Shown: one piece after another, positions 40,912 through 53,183 of the stretch
How positions within the stretch are numbered: position 1 is the first letter of the stretch
How the letters are laid out: every line of letters begins with the position of its first letter
Source of the DNA: Unio delphinus
Lineage: Eukaryota > Mollusca > Bivalvia > Unionida > Unionidae
DNA: 64,000 bases
NCBI GenBank assembly: GCA_029339505.1
Contig: JAQISU010000118.1
Coordinates: 5,993,501 to 6,057,500, forward strand
Reading direction: 5' to 3'
Translations under genes and position numbers: made by a program
Notes under the pieces: model-generated
Database searches by the model: none
What the model saw: only the letters and a program-made list of their open reading frames with translations
What the model was told of the DNA's origin: nothing

Positions 40912-43900
40912 AGCAGCAACAAAAATATCAGAGATAAGGATTGAAAACAATGGCATCGTGAAAGGCAATTATAATTTGTGTGTGATTCGTGTAAAGATGG
41001 GGTGGATGGAGATAAGATCAACGCTCTGGAAAGAAAGTTGAATTCTGATGGTGAAGATCGTGTAAAAGACACATCATCAGAGGGGATGCTTCTGTGTAGA
41101 TCTTACATCAATCCAAACCAGACAAACACGACTATGGCTTATATGATCAGTTTCGCGGCAAATACAAATGGCTTGATACAGATTGAGACTTGTATACAGG
41201 TGTTATATGCATGTAAAATGCTAGCAGTGAGTTCAAACAAAGGTTACATACAACATCTATTATATGCCCGGGGTATTAAGATGAGGTTACTTTCCGAGTG
41301 ATTTTATCTGCATCGTGACTGTTAGGGTTTTCCTATTATTTGGGACAAAATGTACTACACACAGCCTTTAAGACAAGCCAATGATATTATTATATTGCTT
41401 AACTTCACAAACTCTCAACGGGTAGAGCTCGACAGATGGTTTAGCAATGGGTAGAGCTCGACAGATGGTTTAACAATGGGTAGAGCTCGACATATGGTTT
41501 AACAATGGGTAGAGCTCGACAGATGGTTTAACAACGGGTAGAGCTCGACAGATGGTTTAACAATGGGTAGAGTTCGACAGATGGTCTAACAACGGGTACT
41601 GCATGATAAATGGTTTAACAATGGGTACTGCATGATAAATGGTTTAACAATGGGTACTGCATGATAAATGGTTTAACAATGGGTACTGCATGATAAATGG
41701 TTTAACAATGGGTACTGCATGATAAATGGTTTAACAATGGGTACTGCATGATAAATGGTTTAACAATGGGTACTGCATGATAAATGGTTTAACAATGGGT
41801 ACTGCATGATAAATGGTTTAACAATGGGTACTGCATGATAAATGGTTTAACAATGGGTACTGCATGATAAATGGTTTAACAATGGGTACTGCATGATAAA
41901 TGGTTTAACAATGTGTATTGCATGATAAATGGTTTAACAATGGGTACTGCATGATAAATGGTTTAACAATGGGTACTGCATGATAAATGGTTTAACAATG
42001 GGTACTGCATGATAAATGGTTTTACAATGGGTACTGCATGATAAATGGTTTAACAATGTGTATTGCATGATAAATGGTTTTACAATGGGTACTGCATGAT
42101 AAATGGTTTAACAATGGGTACTGCATGATAAATGGTTTTACAATGGGTACTGCATGATAAATGGTTTAACAATGGGTACTGCATGATAAATGGTTTAACA
42201 ATGGGTACTGCATGATAAATGGTTTAACAATGGGTACTGCATGATAAATGGTTTAACAATGTGTATTGCATGATAAATGGTTTAACAATGGGTACTGCAT
42301 GATAAATGGTTTAACAATGGGTACTGCATGATAAATGGTTTAACAATGGGTACTGCATGATAAATGGTTTTACAATGGGTACTGCATGATAAATGGTTTA
42401 ACAATGTGTATTGCATGATAAATGGTTTAACAATGGGTACTGCATGATAAATGGTTTAACAATGGGTACTGCATGATAAATGGTTTAACAATGGGTACTG
42501 CATGATAAATGGTTAAAAACGAGCTCAACACGACATTAATTTATTAACGTGTACAGAATGTCAGATTCGCTTTGCAACCGTGAAACCGCCTATAGCATTT
42601 AAGATCGTTTAACAGCGGGTATAACACGACAAATTCAGTTACAACGAGTACAGCATGCTAGATGGTTTAATAGCGGGTACATCACGTAAGATGGGTTAAC
42701 AGCGGACACGGCATAACACGTTGTTAACATGGAAAAACCTCTAAAATATATCATGCAAAAGGTTAAAAAAAAACAAAAAGGGTAGGCGTTGTACGTGATT
42801 TAGGTAAACGGATCCTTTATTACATCAGATTTAGTACAGAGAAGACAATCGTGAGGAAATAGTTTAATTTCACATATAGTGGTACTCTTATGTCTTTTAC
42901 TTTCCTTAATATGTTTATTGTAATACGACATTTTTCCCTCACGCTTTCACTTCCTAATCTCTATCCCAATATAGCGCAGACGTGATGTAATAACTCTAGA
43001 GTAGCTTTTTTGTGGTCTTTTTCACAATTTGACAAGAATTTCCTGCTATTCTTTCCGATGATATCCTAGTATTTTTTGGTATCAGATGGAATCTATTATC
43101 ATCTACTTGACCAAAGTCATGTTTTGCACACGAGTACATAAAACTCGGAAAGTTTGTTACAGGGACTCGTAAACTTTACGTGCCATCTGTACCCGCTTAT
43201 AAACCGAGTTAAACTTCAAACTGCACAGACCCAGTTCTGCCGTCCCATAATGCACCTTCAGATCTGGGTCTGTGCAATTTGTTAGGAATACTCAGCAGAA
43301 CAAGCAACATAGACCCTTAGCTGCAGTCACGGTCGACTTACAAGCGAGTATTACGATAAATATGGACATGACAACAATTATGGAAAGGACGTTCCTACAA
43401 CTCGCTTACATAAAGCAGTTTAAACTTGTTTTTAGTTTAAAATATACCATGTAACCTCGTATTAACTGCATGTATTTGCATCATTTTGAACAGTTTCTCG
43501 GTGAAATTATAAAGGGTGCCCTTTCAAAAAGTTGTATTGCGGATCTAAATTCTGACTGTTTTACTAGTGTTTCAACTTTCTAGCTGCATAAGTAGCAGTG
43601 GTCAAATAAAGCAATAAATTGATCAATCATTTTGACCTAAATTTTCTTGGTCGCTTTATATTGTAGCATGTGAGGGGTGTGCTGTGTCACTTCATTTACT
43701 TTGGTAAAACGTCCATCCATTTCAGTATTTTTAATACATCCACATTAAATTCTTCAGAGTTCAGTTAAACATTTCAACTACAGTTGGTTCTCTGACTAGG
43801 TTGGAAAGTACTTGATTTCCTTTTATCCACCAGATACATAACGTTTCGTTCCCTCAGCAAACTATATATTTTACAGCTTTCTTTCCTTGAAGATGCGACC

Positions 43901-46900
43901 GCTTCGGTGGCCTAATGGTAAGAACGTCTGTCGCCGAAGCGGGATGTCTTATGTTTAATCCCTGGCCGAGGTTTACCAAAGACTTAGAAAAATGATACTA
44001 ACAGCTGCCTCGCTTGGCACTCAGCATTAAGAGGTCAGTGTTAGGACTGGTCGGTCAGATGTCAAGATAATGTGACTGTGCTGGGTCATTTTTTGCGGCA
44101 TGATGCCCCAGTGCTGGACATCACTATAAACTGCCTCACTGCAGACATCGTAGCGATATGACTGAGATATTGTTAAAGCTACGTTAAAAAATCTTAATCA
44201 CAGAGACCCCCCTTCTTCCCCCTTGAAGATGTCCGTAAAATATTCGCGTATGTCTTTTTCTTTTTGCTTCTTTTTACGGTTTTGGTTTATGTTCAGTTTT
44301 AAAAGATATATTGTATTACTGTCACTATGTATCAGTTTTAAAACATATATTATAGTACTGTCATTATGTATTTATGCCCATTTATGTATATTTTATATGC
44401 CTGCATGTCAGCAATGTCTGCTTGCCATTGTTCATCCATGTGACTTTCTTTAGGAAATCGTGTTCTCTCTTTCTTATGCAATCTGTCTTGGTACATTCTC
44501 ACTTTAACACCCTTTAGCAGCGCCGGATTAAGCACCGGGGAGGCCCATAGGCAGTCAAAAATTTGGGGCCCCAGACCCACGGTCACGGTCTCATGGGGGC
44601 CCCTCGGGGCCCCTAATGGGGTCCATAAAAGTCGCGGGGCCCATAGGCAGTTGCCTACTCTGCCTAATGGGTAATCCGGGACTGCCCTTTAGGAAATCGT
44701 GTTCTCTCTTTCTTATGCAATCTGTCTTGGTACATTCTCACTTTAACACCCTTTAGGAAATCGTGTTCTCTCTTTCTTATGCAATCTGTCTTGATACATT
44801 CTCACTTTAACACCCTTTAGGAAATCGTGTTCTCTCTTTCTTATGCAATCTGTCTTGGTACATTCTCACTTGAACACCCTTTATTTAAATTGTTTCAAAG
44901 GCATACATTATTTTAGGTCAGTGTAAAATTGTGTCATTTTCAGCATTTGTTTATGAAGGTAGACAATACGTTCACTTTCTGATTTTAAAAAAAATTACAT
45001 TTTCAACTGAACACTTTCTTTCTATCACGGCTGCGAATAAATGTACAATCAATTCCTCGTTCAAATAAAGTAGTTTATCCAATTTCACTGAATTTGTTAT
45101 TCACTGAGGACTATAGTAGTTTTTTCTTTTAGATCGCGTGCATGTGTAACACATAACGCTCAAGCTGCAATTTAACTTCACAAACAATTGAATTGTATTT
45201 ACTACTAGTATTTTTATCATCAAGGATTGGCACGTTTCCAAATAAGGACAATTTAACTTCACACGCAATTGAACTGTATTTACTACTAGTATTTTTATCA
45301 TCATGGATTGGCACGTTTCCAAAATTAGGACAATTCACATTTCGGAGAATCCTATTGACTCCATTTGAATGAAACGTTGATGACAAACGTACACTTTGTT
45401 TTGTTCTCGCCCGGATTCGTATGTACTTGTTGGTATCTCTGTACAGAGTATCTAATCATATGTACTTGTTGGTATCTCTGTACAGAGTATCTAATCATAT
45501 GTACTTGTTGGTATCTCTGTACAGAGTATCTAATCATATGTACTTGTTGGTATCTCTGTACAGAGTATCTAATCATATGTACTTGTTGGTATCTCTGTAC
45601 AGAGTATCTAATCATATGTACTTGTTGGTATCTCTGTACAGAGTATCTAATCATATGTACTTGTTGGTATCTCTGTACAGAGTATCTAATCATATGTACT
45701 TGTTGGTATCTCTGTACAGAGTATCTAATCATATGTACTTGATTTTATACAGAGTATCTGGTCACATGTACTAGATACCTTTATACATATTATCTAATCA
45801 CATGTACTTGATTTTACACAGAGTATCTGGTCACATGAACTTGATAACTTTACACAGAGTATCTGGTCACATGTACTAGATACCTTTATACATAGTATCT
45901 AATCACATGTACTTGATTTTACACAGAGTAGCTGGTCACATGTACTTGATACATGCATAGAAAGTATCTAGTCACATGTACTTGATACCTTTACAAAGAG
46001 TATCTGGTCACATGTACTTGATACCTGCATAGAAAGTATCTAGTCACATGTACATGCCATCCAATTATCGAGTATCTAGATACATATATTTTATATCTTT
46101 GTACCGATATCTAAACAGAGGTACTTGATATCTATGTATCGATATATAAACACGTGTACTTTGTATCTTTCTACAATGTGTCAAGACACATTGCTTGATA
46201 TCTTTCTGGAAAATGTCTGGATACATGTTCTTGATATCTTTGTAAATACAGTATCTAGATACTTGTACTTGATATTTTTATACTGAGTATCTAAATAATT
46301 ATACTTATTATCGTTGTACACGGTATCTAGATACATGTATTTGATATCTTTGTACATACATAGTATCTAGACACGTGTACTCGATATCTTCGTTCATAGA
46401 TCTAGACACATGTACTTTATAATTTTGTACAGATTATATAGACTCATGTACTTGATATCGTTGTACAGATTATCTAGATGAGTGTTTCTTAATATATATG
46501 TACAGAGTACCTGGAGACCTGTACTTGTTAGCTTTGTTCACAGTTTCTGCTAATAACTTCTTTAAAATTTGTTTAATGTTTTTGGGAAGTATACGTATAA
46601 TGCCCGGATAACAATAAGAATCTTCCAACATAAATACGAAATTGGTATGGCCATGTCACGAGAGCAAACTGTCTATCCAGAATAATACTGCAGGGCAGCG
46701 TCCAGCGTGGCAGAAGGAGAGGTAGACAGAGAAAAAAAGTGAAGTGACAACATCACGGAATGGATCAGGAAACGTTCTGAATATAATGTGTTAGAACTTG
46801 TCATAACGGTACATATATTCATTACTAATACCGGTTTTACGCAGTACTTATTAGCAGAGGCGTAGCGATGATATTTTGCGCCCGGGGACGAACTATAAAA

Positions 46901-49900
46901 TTGGCGCCCCAGCGATCTTGTGACCCATTTATTACCCTTGTTTACTTATTATAATGTAACGTTGTAAGCCTCATTTTGGCGCCCCTGTACCTTGGCGCCC
47001 GGGGACATATGTACCCCCTGCCCCCCCCCCCCCCCCCCCCCCAGCTACGCATCTGCTTATTAGGGAAATTCATACTTTTCGTTGAATTCGTATACAAAGC
47101 AAAATAATTCTTAAATAAACCTCTATCGATGTCTCAAAGATTAAATGGCTTAGACTACGAACGCGGTTACGTTTTAAAGTTACCGTAGGAATACAATGTA
47201 CATGCTTGGTGGGTGTTCAGACAAGATAATTATGCAGAGTTGAATTCGAAACGTGTCATATTTGCACACATACAGATTTATTAAGTTCTGCGTCAGGTAA
47301 ACACCGTCACAATCGACTTAAAATGAACAAAATAGATAAAGAGTTTCAAAAGTAAATTAACGTACACAATGAGCAAGAGATTCAGTGTAAAAATAACATT
47401 GACTTCGATAAGGGAAATTTCCTCGGCGCTTGTCAATTCTTCCTGGTTGGTAGCGCAACGGCTGTATCAACGTTTTGTAAGTGCCGTGTTGATTTAAGCG
47501 GTAAATTCACTTACGAGTGGATGGTGTTAGATAGTTCGTAGCGTTGATATAAAGTATCACTCGACGACCATAAATATGGTCTGAAAGGGACTCAATAGAG
47601 GCTAGTAAGTTAATATCTGACATTTTAAAAGACTGTTTTATATAAACAACTTACATGCGGTGCACTTTGGTAGTTTTATTTACGCGTCGATGGCATGCGT
47701 ACAAAAAGGATTTCATCAGGAAGTAAATATACTCGTTCAGTATTAAACCCGTGTCGTTCTTACCTTTTGCTACAGTTTTACAGTGTAACGGTTTTGACTT
47801 GTTGTTCGAAGCACATTGAGGTCTAGTCACTTAACATAGGACATCACGGTCTTGATATTTTTCACACATAATTTAAACTATTTGACGACAACTGCATGTG
47901 ACTGAAATAGTGAATCTGTACAGCTGGCGAATTTTAGATACTTTACAATATAGATTAAAATTACAAAACTAGAACAATCCTAAGCTACGACACCGATAGA
48001 TACATGACTGCTGTATATACTCACAAAGGAACTGTGACGTCACATGACTAATGTTATGATCATAAACTGTTACCAGTGATATTTATTATTCAAAATGTCT
48101 ATACTGACAAGGAGTTTTTCTACATGGATTCTGCAATGTGGACTGATATCGCAGGATTAAACAGGAGTATTGGCAATAATCATTCGGACACCTGCATGGT
48201 CTGCTACTTGTTAAGTTGATCCATTTAGCAACTCTTGTATCGAGTGGAATCTACCTCTTACCATGTACAAGCCCAAAAAATTCGGTAAAGTATAACCAAA
48301 TTTTATATCTTTCAAAGGTAGCATCCGTGGTAGTCTTTTGGATTAATGTTTTGAGAAAATTGTGTTGTAAATAATGGGTTCAGTTTTGCATATCGCTGCA
48401 GCTAGTGATTTACAATGTCTCTTTTTCGTAAAATTAATCGCATGTTTAAGGCACAACGTTTGATAAGTAATTGAACACCATCTGCAATGCTATGTAACTA
48501 ATTTACTTCTTGACACACGGAGGCAAAGTAATGTAATAGCTACATGGAAGTTTTTCCAGACATTAATTTTAATTTCAGTTCGTGCTTTTTGCTTCTTACA
48601 AGTATAAAGGTCAAAATACGCGTGTATTCTTTATCGAATTAGATCCTATCTAAGATAGGATTCATCGTAAAGATCGAATGTCATCATATTAGTAAATTTG
48701 CATTTTAAAGGAACAGTGTTTGCATTATTAAGTTAAACACTGCTAAAGGAATACCTACACTATATATGTCTAAGTATTATTTACCTACACTATACATGTC
48801 TAATTTGCATTTACAACATGGACATAATGATGGCATACATACATGCTACTGTCATGTACCGTGACTAAATTTCTTTGGATATTGTACTTATGGAAATTGT
48901 ACATGATCTAACCACACAGGTAACAAATATGACTGATCCCATCTGGTAAAACGTCATCCTTCATTAGTCTAAAGTAAACATCTCTGACAGTTGTTAATAT
49001 AATTCAGATTAATTTTGCCAGATGATACAATACAGCTTCTGAAAAAGCAATGAATGAAGTATAAAATATATAAATGTAAGAAAATAGTATTTGCTCTTTT
49101 TTTTACAATTTATCACTGAAGTCAAGGAAATGGAAAAGACCAAGTATATCTAGCTGTTTTTATCGCTGAACATCTGAAGCTAGTCAAAGCGGTAAACACA
49201 CACCACTCATATGACCCAAATTACACCGATCACTCATATGACCCAAATTACAACCATCACTCATATGACCCAAATTACACCGATCACTCATATGACCCAA
49301 ATTACAACCATCACTCATATGACCCAAATTACACCCATCACTCATATGACCCAAATTACAACCATCACTCATATGACCCAAATTATACCCATCACCTATA
49401 AGACCCAAATTACACCCATCACTCATATGACCCAAATTACACCCACCACCTATAAGACCCAAATTACACCCATCACCTATAAGACCCAAATTACACCCAT
49501 CACTCATATGACCCAAATTACACCCATCACCTATAAGACCCAAATTACACCCATCACTCATATGACCCAAAATACACCAATCAATCGTTCACCAGACTAA
49601 TATGTATTCAAAATCTTTTACAATACTTAAGATATATGAAGTTTTGTTTAAATAACCAACATTGCCAGTGAGGTAACATGGGAAATTATTTTTCTTTAAA
49701 ATCAAACCTATGCAAAAAAATATAAAACTGCAGAGGGCCACCTTTACACTGATTATGTTTCACTTCATCACATTTATTTAAGGACGCTTTTAAAGCGTGA
49801 CCAAGGGATGCTAATCTGTCATGGCTCCACAAGATGACTCCACTCCACTGCGGAATATTTTTCATATCAACCTATTGTTTGTAAACACTATGAATTTTTT

Positions 49901-50704
49901 TTGGGCGGGATCTTAAATAAATGTTTTGTTTTTATGGTTCTGGTTATATGTCGTTGTTGTTCGTGCTTTTGTATTGCGTGACTAGGACTGTGTGTAAAAG
50001 GTGTGTTTTTCTATCGTGGTGCTTGTGGATTGCGTGTTTATGAATGCATATAATGGGTTCTTGTGAATTGCGTGTCTAGAGTTGCGTGTCTAGTGTGTGC
50101 TTGTGCACTGCGTGCATACGGTTGTGTGCGTATCATATTTATATATTGTGCGTACCGTGCATTGCGTGCATAGGGTTGTGTGTATGGTGCGTATGTAATT
50201 GTATCTGTGTTTGATAACTCTGTCTAATCTTATGATATACTAAATCTTAGATACTATTTCATTTTTGATTATGTAGGCTACACTTTAATTACTTTTCTTG
50301 TGTTGATATATTTATGTCGAGGTCTACAAGGTATACTACTTTAATTACTTTTCTTGTGTTGATATATTTATGTCGAGGTCTACAAGGTATACTAGCTTAT
50401 TGCCAACTTTATGCATGCCATTAATACAGTGTAAATAAATGTATGGTAATACTGAGTCTCGTAACCGTTGTATTAAAAAAAGCCACAACCAGTCAGTGGT
50501 TAGCGTACCGGACTGTAAGGGTTTTAACCATATTATGGGTATCAGTGGACAAGATACTTCAATTCATTTGCCTCATAACTGATATCTCATTATATTGTAT
50601 CTTTCTACTGTTAAGCATCAATTAATCAACAACTCACTCACTAACTCTTCACTCACTCACTGACTCACTCACTGACTCACTCACTCACTCACTCACTCAC
50701 TCAC

Positions 50705-50741
<37 letters not shown>

Positions 50742-52853
50742 TATTCAACCAACCAATCTCTACGAAGTATTTATGTAACTCTTTAAAGACCATATATGAC
50801 AATAAGAATGGTTCTTTAATACTATAGATACCCATCATGTATGTTCTTCAGTCCAAATGTGTGCCCTACGATTACATTTTTAGGCATCAATTAAATTCAG
50901 CAGAAGAAGAAACCAACATTTTTCTACTGTCGCGACTCATATCACAGTATGTCATTTATGAGCTAGTATAAATGTTTGTCACTGAAATTGATTTTAAGAC
51001 AATTACAAACTACAAGTGAAGATAAACACTTTAAAATAAACAAAATTATTCATGAAAATAATATGCTTTTTAAAATAACACTTTTAATGCATAATAGTTC
51101 TATGAAACTAAGGAGATGGGTGCTAAGTGCCTTTCTCTAGAACACACATAGACAGTAACCAGAACATGTGTGTGTTCGAAATAGACATTTAAAAGTAAAC
51201 AAACTTGCACTAGATTTGTAACATTACTTTATCACCATGTAAACTTTATCACAATTAGCATTTCTTCCTAACTCCTACATTTGTTTGAACAACATATCTC
51301 TGCTTTGTATTAGAATAAAAGTCCTCGGCGGGGAAGAGATTGAGGTATACAAATCCATGCGTGTTGGGCTAAGAAAATTAAAAGTAGAAACAAAGCTGCA
51401 ATTAAAACCGTTTAATTCATTAACCTCAAAATTAACTACAATGCACAAAACAGAGAACGATAAAATGGTTAATATTTAAATAGTGAACCTTTCGTTGCCA
51501 TTACAATGCAATCTGACGTTACTGTATATAAAACGAATTTTCAGTCATACATTTATGTTTTTAGTTCCTTTTCTTTGCACAATATCCTTTTGAGGACATA
51601 AACAAATTAATTCTGATTTCGTAAAAATCATTTAAAAGGTCTTTGAAATTTGATGCAAGAATGATAAGCTAGTAAATAGGAATGTACCACAAGGTTCTGA
51701 AAGTAACAATGTCTCACTTTATTTCAGAACCCACACCTGGGCTCATGATACCAGTACACAAAGAGATTTCAGTGTACTACCATCCACAAGATGCTGCCGA
51801 TTGGGCCAAGTACCTCCAAGCAAAACTCGGTGAACGTGAATATCAAATCGACACCGTTCTCAATGACATCACCTCTGGTCCTATATTCAAAGGAAAAACC
51901 AGAGTAAACGTGTTCCTTATTAGTCCTAGCTTTCTTGAATTAACGGATATGAAAATCATGGCGGGTTTTGATTCACATTTCTCACTTGCTCTTTTGATGG
52001 GGATTGATTTGGACGATTTTACCTACATGACAACAAAATGTGATGTGTACGAACAGGTAAAAGAGTGGGTGAAATTTGAAGTTCAGGAATCCGAGGAGTC
52101 AGTAAGAACGTTGCTTATGACAATCGTAAGCATGTACGAAACGGATCCCGATAGTTTTTCCCCCTACGACGTTCTCCCTCCTAGAATCCGCCCAGTCAAT
52201 GAAGTGAAAAACATCATTCAGGAGGTGACCGAGCAGGTAAGGAGAATTTTATACCAGTTTTAAAATTCTTAGTCATGTCGTATAAATCGGAAGATGTTCA
52301 ATATCGACATGTTTGTACAAGTCTAATACGACTGATTTGAGTACATGTACTGCAAACAATATTGCATCGGTGACTGCTGCTGATGGACTATCGACTATTA
52401 TCCTTGCACATGCGCCGATGAATGAAACCAAGAACAAACAACACACACAAACAGACCGGTGTCAAACTACTGTAGGGAACGCAACAGAACTGTGATGACT
52501 TGTTCAGTTACAGTGTTTGTCTTTGTCTTTTAATAAAGTAAACAATTTCTTGCGTCAAGTCTATTACCTCGTCAAGTCTATTACATCGTCAAGTCATCGT
52601 CAAGTCTATAACATCGTTGAAGGTATTTTACTTTGGTTATATCGATAAGCAGGAAGTTTTGTAATTTAAACATGTTCTTGTGTGTTTATTGTTGGATTGT
52701 TTTTGTCACCGTATTGTCATTTGACGAAGACTCAGTGAGAGCTGAAAGCGCTCAAGTTATTAAATGAACAAGTTTTGCTCTATTAGTTCTGTTTTTTCAT
52801 AGATATACGTGCATTTGTCAATCACTGACATGACCAAAGCCAAACATGGAGTA

Positions 52854-52936
<83 letters not shown>

Positions 52937-53091
52937 CATACATACATACATACATCAGCGCCTGTGCAAGGCATTTTGGTGCCTTAGGCGAGATCAGATA
53001 TGTGGCACCCCCTTGCACTCACGTCCTCCCCCACCCGCCCATCATGAAATAAACCTTTAGCCCAGCGCCCTAGTTCGCCTAGCGGAAGCGC

Positions 53092-53183
<92 letters not shown>

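Larger units (their letters stand above)
31942..51727 (+). other. Intron 1 of the BCAP/BANK-like gene (~19.8 kb)
   Basis: GT at 31,942 and AG at 51,726-51,727. The intron holds most tandem arrays and MITEs of the right half of the window. Its reality depends on exon 1 being correctly assigned. Confidence 0.6.

Noticed and set aside
40978..41301. 107-codon gene
   Set aside because: No domain, no splice or promoter evidence, and it lies within intron 1 next to low-complexity sequence.
41416..42516. CRISPR-like array
   Set aside because: The 29-bp units are directly adjacent with no unique spacers, there are no cas genes, and the DNA is eukaryotic.
45352..45774. Overlapping long frames on both strands
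   Set aside because: Generated by eight identical 39-bp units; no gene evidence.
49184..49600. Frames encoding GHMSDGCNL or TQITPITHM repeats
   Set aside because: Opposite-strand translations of one 27-bp minisatellite inside an intron.
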